A DNA stretch of 64,000 nucleotides from Marvinbryantia formatexigens (lineage in GTDB: Bacteria > Bacillota > Clostridia > Oscillospirales > Ruminococcaceae), in the NCBI GenBank assembly GCA_021771035.1, contig JAETPU010000008.1:62001-126000 (forward strand), read 5' to 3'. How positions within the stretch are numbered: the stretch's first letter is position 1; each line of letters begins with the position of its first letter. Both the position numbers and the translations under genes were made by a program. Below the pieces are notes generated by a model. The model had not been told where the DNA came from. It did not search any database and worked only from the letters and a program-made list of their open reading frames with translations. Of the stretch, positions 8,557 through 17,487 are shown in pieces.

Positions 8557-9060
8557 CTATTCCTCCACGAGATGCAGCCTCTTTTTAAACCAAATACGCG
8601 CCTGCATCCAAAGTTTAAGCAGGTACCAGCGTTTGGGATGCCCAGCGGGCCAGTCCCTGTCCTGGGCTGCATACCGCTGCCAAACCTCCTGCGCCTCCTT
8701 TGGGTTTTCAACGGTGTGCAGGGAATGCTTGTGCCCGCCGCTTCTTGTCCGGAACTCTTCCTTGAGCGCCAGCAGCTCCTTGGCCCTGTCCCCCTGGGCC
8801 TGCACCAGATAAAAGGTGACCGGGCTGCCCTCCTGGTAACACCAAAGGCTTTTTCTCAGAACACCGCAGCCCTGCCGGGAGGCCGCCCATTTCTCCCCGC
8901 GGTAGATGTAAGCGATAAGCTCCCAAAACCGCTCGTAGCAATAGCTGCGGTTCTCCTCGCGCAGCAGGGTAAATCCATATTCCTGTATCAGACCCTTCAG
9001 GCAGGCCTTTCTTTCCTCCTGCTGGCAGACGGGCCACAGGCAGAGCAGATAGGTTTGCAT
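8557..9060 (-). CDS. Divergent nucleoside-diphosphate-kinase-like protein
   Basis: 167 residues; not a recognised named gene. The order of segments resembles a diverged NDK: TYLLCLWPVCQQEERKACL (compare LVLIKPDAVKRGL), a middle strand SPVTFYLVQAQGDRAKELL (compare GPVVAMVLEGPNAVE), then HKHSLHTVENPKEAQ, where His115 would match the NDK phosphohistidine (NVVHGSDSxExAxxE). Several other NDK residues are absent, so activity on nucleotides is doubtful. It sits between two GT2 genes in the exopolysaccharide operon, 12 bases after the previous stop, start ATG 9060 after AAGGAG. A phosphotransfer role in polymer modification is inference only. Confidence 0.45.
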   Translation of the reverse strand: MQTYLLCLWPVCQQEERKACLKGLIQEYGFTLLREENRSYCYERFWELIAYIYRGEKWAASRQGCGVLRKSLWCYQEGSPVTFYLVQAQGDRAKELLALKEEFRTRSGGHKHSLHTVENPKEAQEVWQRYAAQDRDWPAGHPKRWYLLKLWMQARIWFKKRLHLVEE

Positions 9061-9072
9061 GGCCTCTCCTTC

Positions 9073-10146
9073 CTATTTCACACTGCGTTTAATGTACCAT
9101 TTCATCAGCGGATACCCGGCTAAAAACACACTGGCTGCCAGGGAACCTTCCCCCACTGGCAGAAACCGGAACAAAAAGCTGTAAAAAATCCGCTGCGGCA
9201 GCGATGGGAGATGGCGCAGCTGCCCGCAGTGGGATTTGTTTGCCAGCATCCGGCGCACGCTGTCCTCCCGCAGAAAAACCGCGATTTTTTCCTTGAGCCC
9301 CCGGAAGGAGGCCCCCTCATAGGGAATATTTTTTACCAGCGACCAGCAGATCACCCGCATCGCCAAGGGGACAAAGAGATCCATATTCTCCTCCTGAAGG
9401 TTCTGAGCCTTCAGATAGGCGTCATACTGGCGGAGCATATGGGCGTTGCGCTGGGCGATATCCTTGACCATTCCCCTGGTGGTGCTCTCGCCGGAAATAT
9501 CGTATTCATACACCACCACCGGTTCCAGATAGTAGCTGGGGCACTGGCTGAATACCTTTAAATTGAAGAGCGTGTCCTCCATATACACCTTGCGGATATC
9601 GTCAAACCTCAGCTGCCGCTCCAGCAGGAACTGACGGCGATACAGCTTGTTCCAGACATATCCAAACAGATTGGAGGTTTTAATCTGATGGTATCGGCGC
9701 TGCTCCTCCCTGGTACCGCTGCGGCTCACGCTGCCGCAGGTCAGGTTTGTGCCGATGCGCTCTCTCCCCTGGCTGCCCACCCGCTCATAAACGGCGCAGA
9801 TGACATCGGGGGTGCGCTCAGCGGCCACCTCCAGCAGGCGGCGAACCCCCTGCCACACCATGGTATCGTCCGCATCGCAGAATAGGAGGTATTCCCCCCG
9901 GGCCTGGGTAATCCCCAAATTCCGTGCAATCCCCTGGCCCTGATTTTTTGTGTGAAACACCCGCACCCGTCTGTCCTGAGCGGCAATGCCGTCACAGATT
10001 TTTGGGGTTTCATCCGTGGAGCCGTCGTCGATCAGCAAAAGCTCATATTCCTCCCCCGGCTCCCTTAAAACCGCCTGTACTGCCCGCGGCAGTACCGTTT
10101 CCCCGTTATACACCGGGATAATAATACTCAATTTTTTCTGCCCCAT
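9073..10146 (-). CDS. Family 2 glycosyltransferase
   Basis: 357 residues. GT2 domain: KLSIIIPVYNGETVLPRAVQ, DDGSTDETP, KNQGQGIARNLGITQARGEY, and FCDADDTMV as the metal site. A long helical C-terminal half follows with YVWNKLYRRQF and YMEDTLFNLKVF, common in capsule and teichoic acid GT2 enzymes. Of two adjacent ATG codons (10149 and 10146) the second has better spacing to AGGAAG. It follows the ParB-like gene after about 8 bases. Donor and acceptor unknown. Confidence 0.87.
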   Translation of the reverse strand: MGQKKLSIIIPVYNGETVLPRAVQAVLREPGEEYELLLIDDGSTDETPKICDGIAAQDRRVRVFHTKNQGQGIARNLGITQARGEYLLFCDADDTMVWQGVRRLLEVAAERTPDVICAVYERVGSQGRERIGTNLTCGSVSRSGTREEQRRYHQIKTSNLFGYVWNKLYRRQFLLERQLRFDDIRKVYMEDTLFNLKVFSQCPSYYLEPVVVYEYDISGESTTRGMVKDIAQRNAHMLRQYDAYLKAQNLQEENMDLFVPLAMRVICWSLVKNIPYEGASFRGLKEKIAVFLREDSVRRMLANKSHCGQLRHLPSLPQRIFYSFLFRFLPVGEGSLAASVFLAGYPLMKWYIKRSVK

Positions 10147-10154
10147 CATCTTCC

Positions 10155-11048
10155 TCACACCGGCCGTCCTAACAGTTTTTTTAAAAAATATAAGAAAATC
10201 CGGTACCATCTGCGCAGCCGCCGCAGCCCATTGATCCCAAACTTGTACAGCGGGTTTTCCCCGATACGGGGTACCCCGCATCGCTCCATCTGCAGCCGGA
10301 TGTCCTCTTTTTCCCGAATTATCTCGAACGCAAGCCCCATTTTCTCCAGCACCTTCTGAACCGCCTCTGGCTGTGTCCCCCTATTCTCCAGAAGCATATG
10401 GCAGCAGCCTTGACGGTCCTTCCAAATGAAAACCGGCTGGGTTATCCCGCATACTATTTTCTGGATCTTCGGCAGCCTCGCTTTCGCCTTTATGCTCAAA
10501 AGGATCGCAGGCTTCCACCGGACATATTCCCGCGCCATCTCCAGCATAATTCTCTCATCCAACAGGCGGCGCCGGAAAAATCGATAGTCAAACGTATACG
10601 GCGCCGTGAACTCACACAGGCGCAGCACCTCCAGTTTCCTGTGGAAGTAGCTGGAAACACAGGCCCGGTGGGCGCCGTCCAGCGCCATCCATCGCCGATC
10701 CACGGGGATCGCCTTTGGAAACAGCACCTCGTCCGGGTTCTCCCGGCCCGCGCGGTATAAACTCTGCAGCACCTGTTCAAAGGCCTCCAGGCCCCTTTTC
10801 TCATGTTGGCCCGGCTCCACGATAAAATAATCCTGAAAGGCCTCAATGTGCCGCCGGTAAATCTCCTGCGCCCCGGCAAACTCCCGTTTCCCGTCCATGG
10901 CCTCAAGATAAATGAGTTTTGCCATAAAATCAAACCGCTCAGGGCAGATGAGCGTTTGGGCCTTGACTGTTTCAAATTCCTCCCGCGCCCCGCTCACCTT
11001 CAGAGTCCCATATAAATAAGGATACTCCTTTTTCAAGCCTTGTGCCAA
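10155..11048 (-). CDS. ParB-like domain protein in exopolysaccharide operon
   Basis: 297 residues. The centre (residues about 108-145) reads FPKAIPVDRRWMALDGAHRA followed by CVSSYFHRKLEVL, which is the ParB/sulfiredoxin-fold nucleotide-binding pattern (DGxHR at 124-128). The remainder is helical and basic at the C-terminus. In polysaccharide clusters such domains are not chromosome-partition proteins; some ParB-fold proteins are small-molecule kinases (the archaeal free-serine kinase SerK), so a phosphotransferase role is possible but unproven. It starts with TTG at 11048, directly abutting the TAG stop of the flippase gene; its AAGGAGG ribosome binding site lies inside that gene's last codons, implying translational coupling. 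Confidence 0.6.
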   Translation of the reverse strand: MAQGLKKEYPYLYGTLKVSGAREEFETVKAQTLICPERFDFMAKLIYLEAMDGKREFAGAQEIYRRHIEAFQDYFIVEPGQHEKRGLEAFEQVLQSLYRAGRENPDEVLFPKAIPVDRRWMALDGAHRACVSSYFHRKLEVLRLCEFTAPYTFDYRFFRRRLLDERIMLEMAREYVRWKPAILLSIKAKARLPKIQKIVCGITQPVFIWKDRQGCCHMLLENRGTQPEAVQKVLEKMGLAFEIIREKEDIRLQMERCGVPRIGENPLYKFGINGLRRLRRWYRIFLYFLKKLLGRPV

Positions 11049-12578
11049 CTAGGTATCCTCCTTGTTATCTTGCGCTCCCTCTGATTTTCGGGTTCTCCAA
11101 CGCGGTATCAGTTGAAAGAACAATACGCTCAACAGCCCGAGCCACCCGGCACACACAGCAGCCACCAGGCCTCCCTTTAACAGCAGGGAAAGCCAGCTCA
11201 CCTGGGAAATCCAGGAAACCGCCAGCCCGCTCAGCCAAATCGTGGCCAGCGTTACGGCACAGCCCGCGGCCTGAAACAGCAGTTCGCCCGCAAAGGATTT
11301 TTTAAAATACCGGTACAGTAAATACGGCTCAAACCAATACACCGTCAAAACATTGGAGATCGTGGTGGAAATTAAAATTCCCATCAGCCCAAACCGCAGC
11401 CCCAGCAGCAGGGACAGAATTAAGTTGAGCACCCCGCGCAGGATGACCACCTGGCCAATCCAATGAAAGATTCCCGCCGCCTGCCGGTAAATATTACTGG
11501 TTTGCCGGATCCCCGCCAGATACAGGTTTACAGTCACAACCGTCACTACGCCGGCGGGCAGCAGCACATTCGGGCCCATCCACAGGGTAATGAAATCCTG
11601 TGCCAGCCAGTACACCCCGCTGGCGCACAAGCCCATAATACAAATATTGATAAAAGAAAGCGTTTTAAAATCCCGGTACTGCTTCTCCAGGGGGTCCTTG
11701 CAGATGTTCTGCCCCACCCGGGCCACCACAGAATCAAAGAAGCTGTTTACCAGCCCCTGCACCCCGGTGGAAATAAACAGATAGTTGGAATAGCAGCCGG
11801 CAATCGCCGTATTCACCAGGCCGGAAATCAAAATGCTGTCCGTACTGTCCAGAAGCACCTTGCCAATCCGGTATGTGACAGTGTCCCGGACATTTTCCCG
11901 GATGTCCTTTTTTTCCGAATCCTCCAGCGGGGCCTGTTTTCCCTTTAAATAGGGGTATTTCTTTTTGCGGTATAGGGCCAGAATGCCGTTGGTAAGCAGG
12001 TTCTTACTGAGAATACACACCAAAAACAGGCCGTAGCTGTGGGTAAAATACAGAATCGCAATTTGCAGAGCCAGCGCGAGAAAATCCACTGTGCTGTTCA
12101 CCAGGCACACCACATAGCGCTTTTGATCCGCCATGATAAAATAGTGCTGGGCAAAAAAGCGGTTGTACACAATGATGGACGCCAGGTACAAAAAATAGGT
12201 CCCCACAACCTCAAAGGTCCCGATATCCGCCTTGACCACCAAAACCACCAAAATGACCGCGCCCACGCCCAAGGCGCCCGCCAGTACGGTAATCCTGCGA
12301 TAGAGCTTATCAAAATATGCATAGATTGCCGCCAGCTTTTCCCGATTGGATTCGGAAAGAGGCTGGTACAGCCGGAACAGCATGGCAGTCCCGGTGCTGG
12401 CAAAGGCAAAGGCCAGAATATCGCAAAAATTCCCAAAAAGGCTCTGCAGCCCCAGGTATTCAATACCCAGATAGGACTGTATCGCCTTTTTGGAAATGAG
12501 ATTGATCACCAGGGCCAGCACCTGGTTTAAAATCCCGATGAGTATATTCCACTGAAGTTCTCTGCGCTCCTTACTCAT
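11049..12578 (-). CDS. Wzx-like polysaccharide flippase (MOP superfamily)
   Basis: 509 residues with about 12-14 hydrophobic segments and the MOP/PST N-terminus QWNILIGILNQVLALVINLI followed by SKKAIQSYLGIEYLG. Such proteins flip lipid-linked glycan units across the cytoplasmic membrane. Conserved features include the charged DSTDSILISG segment at the start of the second half and IRQTSNIYRQAAG. It directly follows pelG (stop and ATG about 5 bases apart) and is followed without gap by the ParB-like gene. Having a flippase beside PelG is unusual for a Pel operon and suggests a second glycan or a lipid-linked decoration. Confidence 0.87.
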   Translation of the reverse strand: MSKERRELQWNILIGILNQVLALVINLISKKAIQSYLGIEYLGLQSLFGNFCDILAFAFASTGTAMLFRLYQPLSESNREKLAAIYAYFDKLYRRITVLAGALGVGAVILVVLVVKADIGTFEVVGTYFLYLASIIVYNRFFAQHYFIMADQKRYVVCLVNSTVDFLALALQIAILYFTHSYGLFLVCILSKNLLTNGILALYRKKKYPYLKGKQAPLEDSEKKDIRENVRDTVTYRIGKVLLDSTDSILISGLVNTAIAGCYSNYLFISTGVQGLVNSFFDSVVARVGQNICKDPLEKQYRDFKTLSFINICIMGLCASGVYWLAQDFITLWMGPNVLLPAGVVTVVTVNLYLAGIRQTSNIYRQAAGIFHWIGQVVILRGVLNLILSLLLGLRFGLMGILISTTISNVLTVYWFEPYLLYRYFKKSFAGELLFQAAGCAVTLATIWLSGLAVSWISQVSWLSLLLKGGLVAAVCAGWLGLLSVLFFQLIPRWRTRKSEGAQDNKEDT

Positions 12579-12583
12579 ACAGG

Positions 12584-14026
12584 CTATTCTCCTTTGCGGT
12601 AGACAATCTTTCCCTTCGCAGAGGACTTCATAGTCTCAATAATCTTATACCGGCAGAACACATACCCCTCAAAGCCCCGCTCTACCCAACGGATTCTGAA
12701 GAAGCTGAAGGTCCAGCCGCAGATCATGCCGAAAAATGCGCCCAGGCCAAAAAACTCCACTGCCAGCCCCCTGGAGACAAGAGTTCCCAGGAAGGTTGCC
12801 GCCAGGAAAATCAGCCCGGTGAGCATGGAACCCACGGTATCGTCAAAATAGTACAAGTACACAATGTTGCAGTACATCATGAAAATCCCCAGATAGGCCG
12901 CGGCCAAAACCGGATAGATTTTCAGAATCATACCGGAAAATCCCATCTGAACCCCGAAGATGAGGATGAGCATAAAGAGCACTGCCGTGATGGCCAGCTG
13001 AACGCCGAACACCTGGCTCATCTGCTGGGACAAAGTGCGGAACATACTCTTTTTGTTCTTCTGAATCTGCTTGTAGGTTCCGCCTATCACCGACTCCATA
13101 TACCGCTGATAGGTGTCGTGGAACCGGGTTTCGGCAATGACGGTGAAGATGACGATGGTGGAGATATTGGTAAACATCGCCAGGCACGACGCCATATCAT
13201 AGGCCTGATGGCTGTAGTAGGTGTCGGCCACCACCAGGTGCATATCCGTGGCCCAGAACACAAAGTTATGGACATACAGCCCAATCATATAAAATAAATT
13301 CGTGGCGAAAATGGGAAAATGCCGGCGCAGATAACCCAGGCATTCGGTGTAGTTCTGCCCATTGCCCTTAAAATAGCGCCTGATATAGGAAAATTCCGAA
13401 AAGGCGATACAGAAAAAGCCGAAGGCCAGCCCATACAGGATAGAATGGATTTCATCACACACGCCAAAGAAGTACAGCACCCATCCCAAAAGCCCCGCTA
13501 AAAGCATTCCAATCAGGAAAAAGATGGCGATAATCTTGTAGTCCTTGGTGGCGTGCAGGTAGGTGACGGAAAAAAAGATCAGCACAGCGGACACCCACAT
13601 CACATAGGCGCCCAGGATAAACGGCAGGTCCACACCGCCGCGGAAATACAGAGAGCCCATCACCGGCACAGCGGCCAGCAGAGACAGCCCGCCGGTGCAG
13701 AGGATCCCGGTGTAATAGGAGGGCAGGATATCCTCGAACTCCTCCACATAAAACTTATCTGCTAAGTACCGGGAAAATACGGAGTTGAAGGGCGCCGTCA
13801 AAATTACTGAAAAGATGAAGACGTACAGAATCGTGGAGGACAGCACCTCCCGCTGGGTCACGGACACGTTGGACATCCCCAGAAACAGGTACAGCAGCAG
13901 AATTGTGACGACAACAATCAGCGTGGGCCCGACGGTTACAATCGAGCTGTACAGTGCGCCTGTCAGCGTACGGGATATCCCATCCTTTTTATAGATTTTT
14001 TTGAGTTCGAATCCTATTCCAGCCAT
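12584..14026 (-). CDS. pelG: Pel exopolysaccharide transporter PelG
   Basis: 480 residues, about 12 membrane segments. The N-terminus MAGIGFELKKIYKKDGISRT is the PelG signature, and the family's YLHATKDYK and FVFWATDMHLV segments are visible. In characterised systems PelG (MOP-related) works with the PelD-PelE complex and the PelF synthase to move the cationic GalN/GalNAc-rich Pel polymer across the membrane. Start ATG 14026 follows GGAAAGGA. The 200-base gap to pelF contains a small GC-rich stem-loop (14187-14206) without a U-run, possibly an mRNA processing or stability site. Confidence 0.92.
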   Translation of the reverse strand: MAGIGFELKKIYKKDGISRTLTGALYSSIVTVGPTLIVVVTILLLYLFLGMSNVSVTQREVLSSTILYVFIFSVILTAPFNSVFSRYLADKFYVEEFEDILPSYYTGILCTGGLSLLAAVPVMGSLYFRGGVDLPFILGAYVMWVSAVLIFFSVTYLHATKDYKIIAIFFLIGMLLAGLLGWVLYFFGVCDEIHSILYGLAFGFFCIAFSEFSYIRRYFKGNGQNYTECLGYLRRHFPIFATNLFYMIGLYVHNFVFWATDMHLVVADTYYSHQAYDMASCLAMFTNISTIVIFTVIAETRFHDTYQRYMESVIGGTYKQIQKNKKSMFRTLSQQMSQVFGVQLAITAVLFMLILIFGVQMGFSGMILKIYPVLAAAYLGIFMMYCNIVYLYYFDDTVGSMLTGLIFLAATFLGTLVSRGLAVEFFGLGAFFGMICGWTFSFFRIRWVERGFEGYVFCRYKIIETMKSSAKGKIVYRKGE

Positions 14027-14226
14027 AGTTGATTCAGTCCTTTCCGGGATGGATGCCGGTTCGGCGGCACCGAAATTGATACGCTTTCAGTTGGTTCAAA
14101 TCTGGCATACCGGGGCCGGCGGCCTGCGGCAGCCAAGCCGGTTGGTTTGTGCCCCGCCACCCGGTTTTTAGAGGCCGGGCCCTTGCGCCCCTGCCTGTAC
14201 AGGGGCCTCGCCGAAATTCCCGGCGC

Positions 14227-15651
14227 TCAGGCGTCCGCTCCGCTGCCGGTCACCAATTCCTGATAGAGCGTCCGGTACCGGTTAAAAATATCCTTTTCAT
14301 CATAGAAGCTGCGCACACGCCGAAACCCGATCTCCCCCATCTGCCTGCGCAGGGATTCATCCTCGGCGAGCCTGAGGATGGCCTGGGCCATCTTCGAAGC
14401 GCTCATAATCGGCACCACATAGCCGGCTCTGCCCCAGGTATCGAATTCCCCCTCCAAAAGCCCCTTGCAGTTGCCCACATTGGTAGTGATGAAGGGCTTT
14501 TTCGCGGTAAATCCCTCCAGGATGGCAATGGGCTGGCCTTCACTCAGGCTGCTTAAAATCATCATGTCCATCCTGCCGATATAGTCCCTGGCCTGGATGA
14601 TTCCGGTAAATTCCACATCGGGAACCTTGAGCTCCTGCACCAGCTGGATACACTCCCTGGCATAGTCCTCGTCCTGCTCCAGAGAACCCATAATCCACAA
14701 TTTCAGCTTGGGATTGACCTCCTTTGCCAGGGAAAAGGCATTGATCAGCGTCTTAATATCCTTTATGGGCACAACCCGCAGAAGCGCTCCCACATTGATG
14801 TAGGGGTCGTCCTGAGCCTTGCCCGGGATATCCGCAAACTTCTGCGGATCCATGCCGTTTGGAATCACAATGGTCTTGTCCTCCCGGCAGCCCAATTCCA
14901 CCTGGAACTTCCTGGCGTCCTCAAACAGGGAAACCACCTTGTCCGCATACTCATAGCAGCAGGTGCCGATTTTGCGGAACTGCTGGATCCACAGATCCTT
15001 GTAGATGCCCTTCACCCAGGTGGCTTTGATGATCTCTTCCTCCCGCTCACGGGTATAGATGCCGTGCTCGGACATCAAAAACGGTTTTTGATAGATACTC
15101 TTCTGCATACAGCCCCAAATCCCCGCGTAGCCGCTGGAGGCTGTATGATACAGATCCGCCTCCACGGTTCTGGATTTCAGCATCGTAAACAGCGGCAGGT
15201 ACATGGAACGCATGGTCCACAAAAAGTCGGTGAACACCACCCGCTTAAAGTTCTCCTGGTAGTAGTTGAGCACCATGCTCAAAAAATCCTCGCCGGAGAG
15301 CAGGGCGTTCAGGGAGACCTCCTTCTCGGCAAAAAAGCGGATAATGGTATCCCAATCCACCTGGCTGCCGAACAGAAGCCCCTCAAAGGCCTCATATTCC
15401 TGATTTGTCATCTTCAGGCGCTTTTGCTTTTTGTCCTCGATATAGTCGTCGTCCAGCAGATAGACCTCCTGGATCTCCAGGCAATTCTCCGGAATCTCAT
15501 ATTTAAATTCCTTTGTCTCGTTGCGGTTGGCGGCAATACTCTGAATGACAAATTCCACATCCTTCATCCTGAGCATCAGCTGCTGCACCCAGTTGGACAT
15601 TCCCCCGTTCACATAGGGGTAAGCTCCCTCTACAATCAGGCATACCTTCAT
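14227..15651 (-). CDS. pelF: Pel polysaccharide synthase PelF (GT4)
   Basis: 474 residues, GT-B fold. The N-terminus MKVCLIVEGAYPYVNGGMSN is diagnostic of PelF. Other marks: SEHGIYTREREEEII, VVSLFEDARKFQ, IPNGMDPQKF, and the GT4 E-x7-E motif in SEGQPIAILEGF. PelF is the cytosolic processive glycosyltransferase that uses UDP-activated hexosamine to build Pel. The start ATG at 15651 follows AAAGGAA; a longer in-frame start at 15726 has no better site. The last 60 residues contain RVRSFYDEKDIFNRYRTLYQ as in other PelF proteins. It lies between the PelA-like gene and pelG, the order found in Gram-positive pel operons (pelDEAFG). Confidence 0.93.
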   Translation of the reverse strand: MKVCLIVEGAYPYVNGGMSNWVQQLMLRMKDVEFVIQSIAANRNETKEFKYEIPENCLEIQEVYLLDDDYIEDKKQKRLKMTNQEYEAFEGLLFGSQVDWDTIIRFFAEKEVSLNALLSGEDFLSMVLNYYQENFKRVVFTDFLWTMRSMYLPLFTMLKSRTVEADLYHTASSGYAGIWGCMQKSIYQKPFLMSEHGIYTREREEEIIKATWVKGIYKDLWIQQFRKIGTCCYEYADKVVSLFEDARKFQVELGCREDKTIVIPNGMDPQKFADIPGKAQDDPYINVGALLRVVPIKDIKTLINAFSLAKEVNPKLKLWIMGSLEQDEDYARECIQLVQELKVPDVEFTGIIQARDYIGRMDMMILSSLSEGQPIAILEGFTAKKPFITTNVGNCKGLLEGEFDTWGRAGYVVPIMSASKMAQAILRLAEDESLRRQMGEIGFRRVRSFYDEKDIFNRYRTLYQELVTGSGADA

Positions 15652-15828
15652 TTTATGACCATTCCTTTCCGGAATTGTGCCGTTGCCGCCGGGGCCAAAC
15701 TCGAATGCTTGGGATTCGAAAGGCACAATACGCAGGCCTTAACAGTTGTCTGCAACCTATGAATTTCCCTTTCCCAAGACTTGCGGCACAGCCAGCCCCG
15801 GGCTGTCTCAGGAAATTCTGCCGCTGTG

Positions 15829-17487
15829 TCACATTCTCCAGGTAATCTGGGCGGAGGCTTCGGTCACCTCCACCAGATAAAGGCCGTCCTCAATCTCCTC
15901 CACCGTACCATGGTCGATACAGACATCCTCCTGGGAGGTTTTCAGCATGAACCAGGCCTTATCCTGGAAGTTCTCAATGGAAACCTGGATCCCGTCCTCC
16001 CGGTACTGGCACTGGGGCCGGATCATCAGGTAGTTGTCAATGCGTTCCAGGGCCTGGTCGGCGGTGACGCGCTCCAGCCATGGGTAGTCCTGCTTCTGCG
16101 TCCCCAGTACAGTCTCCAGGGCCTTGCAGTAGTCCACCCAGTTTTCATTCTCCCCATCATAGCTCAGCAGCTGCTGGATATCGATTTTTAAGGAGAAGAA
16201 GCCGGTTCCGCGGATAATACCGGACATATTCAGCAGCTGTTCCTGATAGTCCTCCATCTCCGTCAGGTTCACCGGTATCTGTATGGATCCCGCCTGCCGG
16301 TTGTAAAACTCAAAGCCGGGCTTCCAGCTGGTCACCGATACCTTGTCCTTCTCGGAGCGCAGATACAGCCTCTGGCCGTTCTTGCCGGCCAGCTGGCCCT
16401 CCTTGGACTGAATCTCGCTTCTGTAATAGGCGGCCTCCCCGCTGTCGGCATTTGCCACCTGCCAGTAATCCGGGGTAAAATAGGTCAGCTTTAAATCATA
16501 CAGATCCTCACACCGCTTCAACTCCGGGAAAAACAAATCCCGGGCAATCCCCAAAGCGTCCCGGCTGTACAGCCTCTCCCAAACCTCGCTCTGGCTGTTC
16601 TGCAGATAGGGGAACCCGTCCACCATCACACAGTAGGCGTTTACCACCGGGTATAAATACGTTCCGTAGATATCCGAGAGCGCCGCGGTAATCACGGCAT
16701 ACCCCATCTCGCCGTCCATAAAGTCCCCGTTGCACACATATACATATCCGGCGTCCTTTTCCCGGACATACCTCCACAGGATAGGCGGCAGCTCGGTATC
16801 CTCTAAATCCTCGCTGCCCTCGGGAAGCGCCACGCCCAGCAGCTTGGTCTGCTGCATCAAGGTCACCTGATAGGCGGATACCTGGGCCTTCTCCCCCTCC
16901 AGCACTGTGCCCAACATAACCTCCTTGGCAGTACGCATCCCGGGGAACCGCGCAACGCTGCCCAGCGTTTGGATACCCATTAAATCCAAAAGCCCCCGGT
17001 TTTGAAGGTTCTGCGCGCTGGGCATCCGGGCAAATATCAAATGCCTGCCCAGGCCCGCCTGCTCCTGAAGCCAGCTCAGCTCCTCACCGGAAAGGCTTTC
17101 CTTGGCCACTATGATAATCTCCAGGGAATCAGGCGCCTGCGGCGCTCCGCTTGAATCGGCCTGAAGGTACGTCCAGGCCTGCTTGAGGTTTTGCAGCTGG
17201 GAAACCGCCAGGGAACCCAGCTCCCCGTCTCCCAAAACTCCCACCGCCGCATGGTCGGGATCCTCATAGCTTAAACTCTTCGCCTGCTCCTGCCCAATCC
17301 CCGAGGTGAGGACGGCGTTCACCCTGCTGCCGCTCTGATTTTGATGGCCTCCGTCTATCCAAACCAGAATCTGGTTCAGGTTGCCGAACACCACAAAGAC
17401 GCCCAGCAGGACAAACAGTATCAGTACAATATAGACATAGGTATATTTTTTAAGCTGGTTTTTCATTTTGAAGGACTTTCTTTCCAC
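15829..17487 (-). CDS. Membrane-anchored PelA-like protein (DUF2194 type)
   Basis: 552 residues. One membrane segment (about residues 15-34, VYIVLILFVLLGVFVVFG) and a large outside part. Residues about 55-250 are alpha/beta, glutamine-amidotransferase or flavodoxin-like (LEIIIVAKESLSGEELSWL; GRHLIFARMPSAQN). Residues about 290-440 resemble a polysaccharide deacetylase barrel (YCVMVDGFPYL; LKLTYFTPDYW), but the usual Asp-Asp metal/base pair reads DG here. By position, between pelE and pelF, it would be the PelA deacetylase equivalent. I recall the domain as DUF2194 but am not certain. GTG start at 17487 has an AGGAGG site; ATG 17466 is the alternative. It overlaps the upstream GT2 gene. Confidence 0.6.
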   Translation of the reverse strand: MERKSFKMKNQLKKYTYVYIVLILFVLLGVFVVFGNLNQILVWIDGGHQNQSGSRVNAVLTSGIGQEQAKSLSYEDPDHAAVGVLGDGELGSLAVSQLQNLKQAWTYLQADSSGAPQAPDSLEIIIVAKESLSGEELSWLQEQAGLGRHLIFARMPSAQNLQNRGLLDLMGIQTLGSVARFPGMRTAKEVMLGTVLEGEKAQVSAYQVTLMQQTKLLGVALPEGSEDLEDTELPPILWRYVREKDAGYVYVCNGDFMDGEMGYAVITAALSDIYGTYLYPVVNAYCVMVDGFPYLQNSQSEVWERLYSRDALGIARDLFFPELKRCEDLYDLKLTYFTPDYWQVANADSGEAAYYRSEIQSKEGQLAGKNGQRLYLRSEKDKVSVTSWKPGFEFYNRQAGSIQIPVNLTEMEDYQEQLLNMSGIIRGTGFFSLKIDIQQLLSYDGENENWVDYCKALETVLGTQKQDYPWLERVTADQALERIDNYLMIRPQCQYREDGIQVSIENFQDKAWFMLKTSQEDVCIDHGTVEEIEDGLYLVEVTEASAQITWRM

